Below, piece after piece: positions 48,343 to 54,840 of a stretch of 54,840 bases of DNA; positions within the stretch are counted from its first letter, which is position 1, and each line of letters begins with the position of its first letter. Origin of the DNA: Treponema sp. UBA4377 (GTDB lineage: Bacteria; Spirochaetota; Spirochaetia; Treponematales; Treponemataceae). The notes under the pieces were generated by a model. The model saw only the letters and a program-made list of their open reading frames with translations. It did not search any database and had not been told where the DNA came from. The stretch covers positions 67,251 through 122,090 of the forward strand of contig DGRX01000026.1 of NCBI GenBank assembly GCA_002391235.1, in the 5' to 3' direction. Position numbers and translations under genes: made by a program.

Positions 48343-49006
48343 ATTTGTACCCCGTTCCAAAGACCGTAGTGATTTTCCAGCCCTCGCTTTCCGCAGCGTC
48401 CAACTTGGCGCGCAGGCGCTTGATGTGTTGGTCAACCGCGCGCGCGTCGCCGTCGTAATCCATTCCCCAAATGTTGTTCAAAAGCTGTTCGCGCGAAAAA
48501 ACGCGGTTTTGGTTTTGCAAAAAAAACGCGAGCGTTTCAAATTCTTTTTTTGTCACTGGAACATTCCGCTCGCCGACAAAGACCGCGCCGCTCTCCAAGT
48601 CAAGCGAAAGATTTTTGGCGCGCAATTTTTTTTCTACCGCGCCCGCGGGATTGGAGCGGCGCAAAATGCAGCGAATGCGCGCCATAACTTCCTGCGGCGA
48701 AAAAGGCTTTACAATGTAGTCGTCGGCGCCGATGTCCAAACCCATGATTTTGTCAAAGTCTTCGCCGCGCGCGGTGACCATTATTATCGGAACGTTGGAA
48801 GACTTTCTGATTTGCTTGCAAACCTCAAAGCCGTCAACCTTGGGCATCATCACGTCAAGCAAGACCATGTCAAATTTTATTTTTTCAAAATAGTCCAAGG
48901 CCTCTTGTCCGTCATGCGCGGCGGTCGGCTCATAGCCTTCCTTTTGGGCGTAGGCGCAAAGAATTTTTACAATTTGCTCCGTGTCGTCGGCGATTAAAAT
49001 TTTCAT
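48332..49006 (-). CDS. OmpR-family response regulator
   Basis: The 224-residue protein has a receiver domain (ILIADDTEQIVKIL, phospho-acceptor Asp in MVLLDVMMPKVDG at about 51, Lys in DDYIVKPFSP) and an OmpR/PhoB winged helix (about 128-222; LNNIWGMDYDGDARAVDQHIKRLR, VFGTGYKF). It should bind DNA direct repeats when phosphorylated by the kinase encoded next. The extended -10 TGTTATAAT ends six bases before the ATG, so the mRNA is probably leaderless. A small His-rich secreted protein is encoded divergently and may be a target. Confidence 0.95.
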   Translation of the reverse strand: MKILIADDTEQIVKILCAYAQKEGYEPTAAHDGQEALDYFEKIKFDMVLLDVMMPKVDGFEVCKQIRKSSNVPIIMVTARGEDFDKIMGLDIGADDYIVKPFSPQEVMARIRCILRRSNPAGAVEKKLRAKNLSLDLESGAVFVGERNVPVTKKEFETLAFFLQNQNRVFSREQLLNNIWGMDYDGDARAVDQHIKRLRAKLDAAESEGWKITTVFGTGYKFES

Positions 49007-49012
49007 ATCATC

Positions 49013-49021
49013 ATTATAACA
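49013..49021 (-). promoter_or_regulatory. Extended -10 of the response regulator gene
   Basis: TGTTATAAT on the minus strand, six bases before the ATG at 49006. No Shine-Dalgarno sequence. The -35 region has no good match, as often with extended -10 promoters. Confidence 0.65.
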
Positions 49022-49130
49022 TAAAGAAAAAATTCCGCCATATCTTTTTTTGCGGAACTTTCAAAATGTCACACCTTTGACACAAGTAAATTCGATAATA
49101 AAAGTGTAAGGAGCAGGAAATCTTTATTGC

Positions 49131-49144
49131 GGAACAATTGTTCC
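49131..49144. promoter_or_regulatory. Perfect 14-base palindrome next to a ribosome binding site
   Basis: GGAACAATTGTTCC directly precedes AAGGAG (49145-49150) of the small secreted protein gene. It could be a protein-binding site or, in RNA, a stem next to the ribosome binding site. Confidence 0.5.
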
Positions 49145-49156
49145 AAGGAGTTTAAT

Positions 49157-49636
49157 ATGAAAAAGACAGGAATCATCATCGCCGCCATCGCCCTAGTCGC
49201 CGCGGCGGGAACTTTTGCCCAACCCAGCGCCAAGGCAAAAAACGCTGACGCAAAGAACGCGCCGGGCTTTAGAGAGCCGCCAAAATTTGAAAAGCCCTCC
49301 GACGCCGACCTTAAAGCCTACCACGACGCGGAAGTTCAAAGCTACAAGATTTTGCTGGACGCGCAAGTCAAGGCCAAAATGGTCACGCAGGAATGGGCCG
49401 ACGCCCGCCTGGCCGCGCTAAAGGCCATGCAAGCCGACTGCAAGGGCTTTTGCTTTTTCTTCAAAGGAAGCCACATTTACATGGCCGACCAAATTGGCCG
49501 CCCCCACTTTGACCACAAGTTCCACAAGCGCCATCACCACGACGGCAAGCCCGACTGCGGCCCGCGCATAGAGCGCCATCATGACCGCTCGCCAACCCCG
49601 CAAGGCGAAGACAGCGCGATATTAAACGAACGCTAA
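49157..49636 (+). CDS. Small secreted His-rich protein
   Basis: Start at 49157 follows AAGGAG and gives 159 residues with a clean signal peptide (MKKTGIIIAAIALVAAAGTFA). The middle (DLKAYHDAEVQSYKILLDAQ, then VTQEWADARLAALKAMQADC) is helical and recalls DUF2680 and Spy/CpxP-like periplasmic proteins. The C-terminus is rich in His (HFDHKFHKRHHHDG), a possible metal site. It is divergent from an OmpR-type two-component system, the usual place for such envelope-stress proteins. Metal binding and chaperone function are inference; no database family could be checked. Confidence 0.7.
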   Translation: MKKTGIIIAAIALVAAAGTFAQPSAKAKNADAKNAPGFREPPKFEKPSDADLKAYHDAEVQSYKILLDAQVKAKMVTQEWADARLAALKAMQADCKGFCFFFKGSHIYMADQIGRPHFDHKFHKRHHHDGKPDCGPRIERHHDRSPTPQGEDSAILNER

Positions 49637-49686
49637 AAACGAATCAAGGCGCGCGTCATCGCGCCGCAATTCAGTGTGGCAAAAAC

Positions 49687-49715
49687 AAGCCGGCCCTTGC
49701 GGGCCGGCTTGTTTT
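49687..49715. terminator. Bidirectional terminator
   Basis: AAGCCGGCCC, loop TTGC, GGGCCGGCTT, then GTTTTA on the plus strand; the minus strand continues GTTTTTG. It serves both the small secreted protein gene and the convergent lipoprotein gene. Confidence 0.85.
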
Positions 49716-49729
49716 ACGCGCAAAACGCT

Positions 49730-52700
49730 CTAGAACTCCCGGATCGGGCGGATCATGTTAATGGAGTCTTTGTCGTAACTAAGCAGAAGACAGTTATGTG
49801 TGCCGGCCCCGCCAGATCCATCAAAGGCTATATATAGGACCTCACATTTTGATGGATTCACTAGCCATGCTTTAGTAGTGTATGACTTAACCTGGTTTGA
49901 AGTCCAATACCAGCCTAAATCGGAGTCGCCAGTCGTTATTGGCGTCCCTCTTACAATGTTAATGATGTTGTTCATAGGTTTAGGGGTAACAAACATCTGC
50001 GATATTTCCGCAACCGTGGGCAAATACCAACCGCTTTCAAATTTAGTTCCTGCGACGCGGCTTCCTGGTTGGTCTTTATAGTTGTCGCAATACTTGAATG
50101 CATACAAATTATTTCCTTCATCAGGTCTGCCAACGCGACTCCGGACTTTTGCATAGTTGTTGGTTCCGCGAATTTGTCCGTCATAATTGCCGCGGAACGT
50201 TATGTCTCTCTTTGAATAGTCTAAGGTAAAAAACACGCTCACAAACGACCCATCATAATGTTTATGGTCCACATACTCGTCGCCCCTCCACATGTCGGCG
50301 GCAATGTCAGTGAATTTTGTATAGCCTCCATTGGAGTAATCTAGACGATCACCACACCAACGGCCTTTGCCCTCTGCCAAACCCATGCCAAGCACACAGT
50401 TGCCCAAAGAATTATCACTCTTGCCGTCATAAAAAATAATCGCAATGGCGTCGCCCTTTTGCTCTTCTGTAAGCTTGTTAACATTTTCAATGGCAACAGC
50501 AGTTCCGTCGTTAAGCACAACATCGCCATAAGTATCAGGCTTTGGCTTAACCGCAGCCTTTAAGTATAATTCTACAAACGCATGGTAGCCTTTTAACGTC
50601 GGCATGTAAAATATCTGTGACCCATCATCGGAATAAATGCCACATCTAATTCCGCTCGGATTATCAACCTCAGGGTCTTGAACCCATCTCACATAAAAAT
50701 CTTTAATCGCGTATCCAGAGTAGCAGCGGTTCTGGGCAAGCTCGTCATTGATAAGATCGCTTATGTTAACCTTTTCGCCCGGCGCAAGGTTATCAATATA
50801 GAAGTCTCTTAACGGCGTCCGCACACGCATTATGCGCGGGTCAGAAGGAAGAAAGGTTGCGCTCAAAGTAACATCGCTGTCCGGCATTATAAAGACATTC
50901 CCGTAATTAGCAACAGCCCCCCCAGAACCATTTTTTATGTTGAATTTGTCAAGCACATAGTCTGTGTCAGCCTTTGGTTCCATAAGAACCGTAGAGCCGG
51001 GCATAATGTTTATCGTTTTATCGCAGACAACAGTACCGTGAGCGGTTTGCTCAATCGTAATTGAATGCCCCACCACGCCGACAAAGTCAAAAGTCGCGCC
51101 AATGGTAATGTCCGCTTTTGGCATGTCAAAGCAGTAAAAGTCGTCAAGCCCGACGCTCGCGCCTGTTATGGAAATATTGCTTTTATTTGAAAGCTTATAT
51201 CCACCGTCTGGCTTTACAGTCAGACAAACCTTATCGCCCGCGCTATTTCCGCTTTCACTAAATCCAGTTATCGTGCCGCCTGTAATGCCGCCGGCCAGCT
51301 TAATTGAATATTTTTTTTCTGTAAATATTGCCTTTATGGTAATTGTTTCGACGGCAGGCAAATCAAAATGGGCAGTTCCTCCCGCCTTGTCAACAGGAAG
51401 ACCGACTATGTTTTCTAAAACTTCTGAATTACCTTCTGCATCAGTAATAGTCTGCTTGTACTCCACCCAAAGACTTTCTACATAATAGTCTTTTTCGCCT
51501 GTCGTGGGCGTTGCCGTAATACCTATAGGATAATTTTGATAAGAACCGCCATAATACTGAATCGAAATCGTTCCACCTGTTGCTTGTTCTGTTTCGATAT
51601 CAACCCTACTCCGCTCTCCGAATGTCACATGTCCTAAAGACACGTTGGCTTCCGGCATTTCAAACCTGAACGTTTCCCAAGGAACGGAAACCGTACCTCC
51701 TGGAAGGCCCATAACATCAAAGCTTTTAACTACCCTGTTGCTTCCGACCTCAGTCATAGAGAAACTGCAGGCAACCATTTCTCCAGCCATGACGCCAGTA
51801 CATTCACCTAGGAGTTCATGGTTTACTGTACGGCCATTCGTAGCTTCAACCACAAAAAATCCTGAAGCCTCTTTGCCGTGACTTACAAGGTATAGTTTTT
51901 TGAAATCGACACTAACGGTAACATCGCTTTCAGGCATTGTAAAGGTTTTATTCGTTACCGGAATTTCGTTTCCAGCCGCATCCTTTACCGTAGGGGCTAC
52001 ATAGTGATAGCCGTCGTCTGGCGCCACATCAATAACAACCGTTGTTCCCTTTGAAACCGCCAAAGAAGACTGCTTGGGCCTGTCGCCTACGGAAAACAAA
52101 ACATTTCCGTTTTGTTTTCCTGAAGATTTAACAGTATAAGATGATACGCTCTGCTTAAAAGTCGCGCTGACCGTAACATCGCTTTCAGGCATTGCAAAAG
52201 CGCTGCCGTAAACTGTTATCCCAGCGCCAGACGCGTTTGTTGCCGTAAGCGCGTCAATTTCAAAGCCGTCATTTGGCAAGGCAAGAATGACAACCGTTGT
52301 TCCTTTTGAAGCCGTCCATGAATCGCTCGGCGAACTATCTTCGCCTGAAAAAAACAAAAGCTTTCCATTTTGTATTTCTAAAGAAGAACTAACAGTATGT
52401 GGCGTTCCCTGCGCCTCAAACGAACAGACAATGCTTACGTCTTTATTTGGCATGACAAAGGAATTGTCTGTTACATAAACATTCCCTCCGTCATCACACT
52501 GGACATCCAGTTTGTCCAACTCATAGGAATCATCAGGCGTTATAGTAAGATAGATTTTTTCGCCCGGGGCGATGTCTTGAGTCTTGCTTGCTTTAACAGT
52601 TCCGTGTCGTTCTGATTCTGACCCTTCTTTGTCATAGTGAATTGTAATTGAGCGCGAACCGCTAGGCTCCACTGTTGTTGAAGCGGGGCTGGAGGAACTG

Positions 52701-52777
52701 TTGGAACAGGACGCTATGCCCCCCCCTATACAAAATATCAGTGCCAAGGCTGCCAAAAAATTAAGTCGACCTTTCAT
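49730..52777 (-). CDS. Modular surface lipoprotein with InlB-like repeats and C-terminal Lcl/DUF1566-like domain
   Basis: The 1015-residue protein has a signal peptide and lipobox GGIASC (Cys about 24). About seven divergent InlB-type beta repeats follow, each ending in a variant of FTMPESDVTVSVDF (about 45-650). A linker leads to a C-terminal domain (about 735-1015) with GWYLPTVAEISQMF, GWYWTSNQVKS and the end NMIRPIREF, the pattern of Lcl C-terminal/DUF1566 domains, which have a C-type-lectin-like fold. AGGAGG precedes the ATG, and a perfect hairpin lies just upstream in the leader. Likely surface-exposed ligand-binding protein. Confidence 0.85.
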   Translation of the reverse strand: MKGRLNFLAALALIFCIGGGIASCSNSSSSPASTTVEPSGSRSITIHYDKEGSESERHGTVKASKTQDIAPGEKIYLTITPDDSYELDKLDVQCDDGGNVYVTDNSFVMPNKDVSIVCSFEAQGTPHTVSSSLEIQNGKLLFFSGEDSSPSDSWTASKGTTVVILALPNDGFEIDALTATNASGAGITVYGSAFAMPESDVTVSATFKQSVSSYTVKSSGKQNGNVLFSVGDRPKQSSLAVSKGTTVVIDVAPDDGYHYVAPTVKDAAGNEIPVTNKTFTMPESDVTVSVDFKKLYLVSHGKEASGFFVVEATNGRTVNHELLGECTGVMAGEMVACSFSMTEVGSNRVVKSFDVMGLPGGTVSVPWETFRFEMPEANVSLGHVTFGERSRVDIETEQATGGTISIQYYGGSYQNYPIGITATPTTGEKDYYVESLWVEYKQTITDAEGNSEVLENIVGLPVDKAGGTAHFDLPAVETITIKAIFTEKKYSIKLAGGITGGTITGFSESGNSAGDKVCLTVKPDGGYKLSNKSNISITGASVGLDDFYCFDMPKADITIGATFDFVGVVGHSITIEQTAHGTVVCDKTINIMPGSTVLMEPKADTDYVLDKFNIKNGSGGAVANYGNVFIMPDSDVTLSATFLPSDPRIMRVRTPLRDFYIDNLAPGEKVNISDLINDELAQNRCYSGYAIKDFYVRWVQDPEVDNPSGIRCGIYSDDGSQIFYMPTLKGYHAFVELYLKAAVKPKPDTYGDVVLNDGTAVAIENVNKLTEEQKGDAIAIIFYDGKSDNSLGNCVLGMGLAEGKGRWCGDRLDYSNGGYTKFTDIAADMWRGDEYVDHKHYDGSFVSVFFTLDYSKRDITFRGNYDGQIRGTNNYAKVRSRVGRPDEGNNLYAFKYCDNYKDQPGSRVAGTKFESGWYLPTVAEISQMFVTPKPMNNIINIVRGTPITTGDSDLGWYWTSNQVKSYTTKAWLVNPSKCEVLYIAFDGSGGAGTHNCLLLSYDKDSINMIRPIREF

Positions 52778-52795
52778 AATAGCCTCCTAATATAA

Positions 52796-52817
52796 GCAAG
52801 TTTGCAACAAAACTTGC
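52796..52817 (-). promoter_or_regulatory. Leader hairpin of the lipoprotein gene
   Basis: GCAAGTTT, six bases, AAACTTGC: a perfect eight-pair stem ending about eight bases upstream of the AGGAGG site. No T run follows. Could be an operator or an mRNA-stabilising stem. Confidence 0.5.
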
Positions 52818-52928
52818 CAACAAAAACATAAAAACTTTTTAGGGAAACTTTAATAAATGAAATGAACCGCAGAACCGCGGCTTTCGACAGTTTTTTATAT
52901 TATAACAAAAAAATAAGCGTTTGTCAAC

Positions 52929-52957
52929 AAAAAAAAGCCGGCCCTTTCGGGTCGGCT
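52929..52957 (-). terminator. Terminator of ppdK
   Basis: AGCCGACCC, loop GAAA, GGGCCGGCT (one mismatch) and a run of T on the minus strand, 27 bases after the stop codon. Confidence 0.88.
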
Positions 52958-52984
52958 TCTGGTCAAGGCTTACGCCTCAATCGC

Positions 52985-54840
52985 TTATTTCTTGCCTTTC
53001 TTGGCGGCGGGCTTTTTGGCGGCCGCTTTCTTAGCGGGAGCCTTCTTGGCTACAGCTTTCTTGGCGGCGGGCTTTTTGGCAGCCGCTTTCTTTGCGGGAG
53101 CCTTCTTGGCGCCAGACTTGGCAGCCTTTCCAGCCTTGGCGGCCTTGATTACGGCCTGAGCTCCGGCCAAGCGGGCCAAGGGCACGCGGAACGGAGAGCA
53201 AGAAACGTAGTTCAAGCCAAGCTTGTAGCAGAGAGCGATGGAAGCGGGGTCTCCGCCGTGCTCGCCGCAGATTCCAAGGTGCAAGTCAGACTTGACTGAG
53301 CGTCCCTTTTCTTCCGCGATTCCCATCAAAGCTCCAGGACCGTCTTCGTCCAATGTGGTGAAGGGGTCTTCGGCCAAGATGTTCTGCTTGAGGTAAGAGT
53401 CGATGAACTTAGAGTAGTCGTCGCGGCTAAAGCCGAACGTTGTCTGAGACAAGTCGTTTGTTCCGAACGAGAAGAAGTCGGCGTACTCGGCCAACTTGTC
53501 CGCTGTAAGGGCGGCGCGGGGGAACTCGACCATAGTTCCAATCTCAAACTTGAGCTTGGTTCCCTTGGCCTTGTTTACCTTCTCAATTACGGCCAAAGCC
53601 TGCTCGCGAATCTGCTTGACTTCGTTGGCGCTCACTACGTTCGGAATCATGATCTGAACGTTGTGCTTGACGCCTTCGCGGTCCAAGCGGGCTGTGGCCA
53701 AAGCGATGGCCTCAACCTGTGTCTCGTAAATCTCAGGATATGTGATGGCCAAGCGGCATCCGCGGTGGCCAAGCATCGGGTTGTGCTCGTTAAGGGCGGC
53801 AACCTTTTCGGCCAACTTGTTGCGGTCAACGTTGAGCTTTTTGGCAAGAGCCTTGAGCTCGGCGTCTGAGTGGGCCTGGATGAATTCGTTGAGCGGCGGG
53901 TCAAGCAAGCGGATAGTAACCGGGCGTCCTTCCATAGTCTTGATGATGTCGTAGAAGTCTTTTTCCTGCAACGGAAGAATGGCCTTGAGGTTTTCCTTGC
54001 GCTCTTCTGTCGTGTCGGAAATAATCATCTTCTGGAAAGAAGTGAGCTTGGGCTCGTCAAAGAACATGTGCTCTGTGCGGCAAAGTCCGATGCCGGCGGC
54101 TCCAAAGCGGAACGCGTCTTTTGCGTTCTGCGGAGTGTCTCCGTTGGCGCGAACTTCAAAGCCGGCGACTTTCTTTCCGCTGGCTGTTGTGCGAACCGAT
54201 CCCTTGCGGATTTCGTCGGCCCAACCCAAGAACTTTTCGAGGTCCTTGCTCAATGTGGCGGGAGCTACAGGAACAACTCCGTCGTAAACCTTTCCTGTAG
54301 AGCCGTCGATTGTGAGGAAGTCGCCTTCCTTGTAAACGCGGTCGCCGATGACAACTTTTCCGCCATTGAACTTAACGGCAGAGCATCCGCAAACGCAGGC
54401 TGTTCCCATTCCGCGGGCAACAACGGCGGCGTGTGAAGTGCGTCCGCCAGTAGAAGTCAAGATGCCCTGGGCGACGGCCATGCCGGCAATGTCGTCCGGA
54501 GAAGTTTCCTTGCGAACCAAGAGAACCTTCTTTCCTTCTTTTGTCCAAGCGACGGCGTCGTCGGCTGTGAACACAATCTGTCCGCATCCGGCTCCCGGAG
54601 AAGCGTTAAGACCGGAAGCGATTTCTGTGGCCTTCTTGACGGCGGCGGGATCCAACTGCGGCAAGAGCAACTGGTTCAACTGAGCGGGCTCTACGCGGAG
54701 CAAAGCCTCTTCTTTTGTGATGAGCTTTTCGGCAACCATGTCAACAGCCATCTTGACGGCGGCGGCGCCTGTGCGCTTTCCGTTGCGGCACTGGAGCATG
54801 TAGAGCTTTCCTTCTTCTACTGTGAACTCCATGTCCTGCA
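52985..54840 (-). CDS. ppdK: Pyruvate phosphate dikinase, 3' part, with histone-H1-like tail
   Basis: The gene enters from the right edge, so the ATP-grasp part is missing. PPDK interconverts pyruvate, ATP and Pi with PEP, AMP and PPi. Visible are the swivelling His domain (TSTGGRTSHAAVVARGMGT, phospho-His) and the PEP/pyruvate TIM barrel (GLCRTEHMFF, NPMLGHRGCRL, FSFGTNDLSQTTFGF, the catalytic Cys in HLGICGEHGGDP). After the usual end (LARLAGAQAVIKA) there are about 50 extra residues rich in Lys, Ala and Pro, with KKAPAKKAAAKKPAAKKA twice, like histone H1 or Hc1 tails. I know of no PPDK with such a tail; it may bind nucleic acid or polyphosphate. Confidence 0.95.
   Translation of the reverse strand, partial: QDMEFTVEEGKLYMLQCRNGKRTGAAAVKMAVDMVAEKLITKEEALLRVEPAQLNQLLLPQLDPAAVKKATEIASGLNASPGAGCGQIVFTADDAVAWTKEGKKVLLVRKETSPDDIAGMAVAQGILTSTGGRTSHAAVVARGMGTACVCGCSAVKFNGGKVVIGDRVYKEGDFLTIDGSTGKVYDGVVPVAPATLSKDLEKFLGWADEIRKGSVRTTASGKKVAGFEVRANGDTPQNAKDAFRFGAAGIGLCRTEHMFFDEPKLTSFQKMIISDTTEERKENLKAILPLQEKDFYDIIKTMEGRPVTIRLLDPPLNEFIQAHSDAELKALAKKLNVDRNKLAEKVAALNEHNPMLGHRGCRLAITYPEIYETQVEAIALATARLDREGVKHNVQIMIPNVVSANEVKQIREQALAVIEKVNKAKGTKLKFEIGTMVEFPRAALTADKLAEYADFFSFGTNDLSQTTFGFSRDDYSKFIDSYLKQNILAEDPFTTLDEDGPGALMGIAEEKGRSVKSDLHLGICGEHGGDPASIALCYKLGLNYVSCSPFRVPLARLAGAQAVIKAAKAGKAAKSGAKKAPAKKAAAKKPAAKKAVAKKAPAKKAAAKKPAAKKGKK
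53001..53120 (-). repeat. 60-bp tandem repeat encoding the PPDK tail
   Basis: Two head-to-tail 60-bp units (53001-53060 and 53061-53120) encode 20-residue Lys/Ala/Pro blocks. The units are similar but differ at several bases, mostly at the downstream end. Confidence 0.85.

Noticed and set aside
49730..52777. Diversity-generating retroelement target
   Set aside because: No reverse transcriptase, accessory gene or adenine-mutated template/variable repeat pair is present in the window, so only the fold resemblance is reported.
52789..52794. TATATT as -10 box for the lipoprotein gene at 49730-52777
   Set aside because: Initiation from it would start inside the AGGAGG ribosome binding site, so a more distant promoter is more likely.

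Overview
The window looks like chromosomal DNA of a spirochaete of the Treponema type. I infer this from gene content, not from a marker gene: a membrane-anchored class III adenylate cyclase followed by a FecR-domain protein and an Ig-like/beta-barrel protein (an order I recall around TP0485-TP0483 in T. pallidum), many large lipoproteins with loose spirochaetal lipoboxes, BspA-type leucine-rich repeats, several Rpn/PD-(D/E)XK genes, a RlpA with a SPOR domain, and pyruvate phosphate dikinase. There is no rRNA, tRNA, CRISPR array or complete insertion sequence.

Layout. 0.1-1.2 kb: an Rpn-family gene and a palindrome-rich spacer. 1.2-11.5 kb (minus): overlapping chain cyclase, FecR/Fn3 membrane protein, secreted Ig-like beta-barrel protein, giant LRR lipoprotein. 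11.7-16.1 kb (minus): GGDEF diguanylate cyclase, LemA, two TPM proteins, pncB. 16.3-20.8 kb: an EAL phosphodiesterase transcribed divergently from the GGDEF gene, a DAACS-type symporter, an unknown protein, MgtC. 20.8-26.6 kb: an AT-rich DUF3800 gene behind a structured leader RNA with a terminator, two related lipoproteins, and a divergent XRE regulator. 26.7-31.7 kb: recQ and nnr, both carrying extra in-frame repeat DNA, then a second Rpn gene with a terminator in its leader. 31.8-37.6 kb (minus): GH3 glycosidase, histidine phosphatase, fructosamine kinase-like protein, DMT transporter, RlpA. 37.7-43.5 kb: an ABC uptake system (ATPase, permease, lipoprotein receptor) split by an oppositely oriented 2.75-kb lipoprotein gene. 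43.5-45.4 kb: third Rpn gene, a methyltransferase and a remnant of a second methyltransferase 3' end. 45.5-49.6 kb: OmpR-type regulator, histidine kinase and outer-membrane barrel operon, divergent from a small His-rich secreted protein. 49.7-52.8 kb: another modular lipoprotein. 53-54.8 kb: the 3' part of ppdK with a histone-H1-like tail.

Main unexplained signals. (1) A short dispersed repeat (core about TTTGCAAGACCAAAA then GCGGC) occurs between genes and also in frame inside nnr, recQ, rlpA and the histidine kinase, always in loops or linkers, where it is translated as variants of DKN-x-x-QDQ-x-A. (2) recQ also holds three consecutive perfect hairpins in frame in its zinc-binding region. 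(3) The DUF3800 gene and the second Rpn gene share the layout promoter, short structured leader, intrinsic terminator, gene. (4) The first Rpn gene has a strong internal ribosome binding site and in-frame ATG at its C-terminal module, as expected for an RpnL/RpnS-type toxin with an intragenic antitoxin. (5) ppdK ends in a Lys/Ala/Pro-rich tail built from a 60-bp tandem repeat.

Regulation. Several genes have good sigma-70-like promoters, often with an extended -10 (TGnTATAAT). The response regulator, the XRE regulator and the unknown protein at 19.3 kb appear to be leaderless or nearly so.
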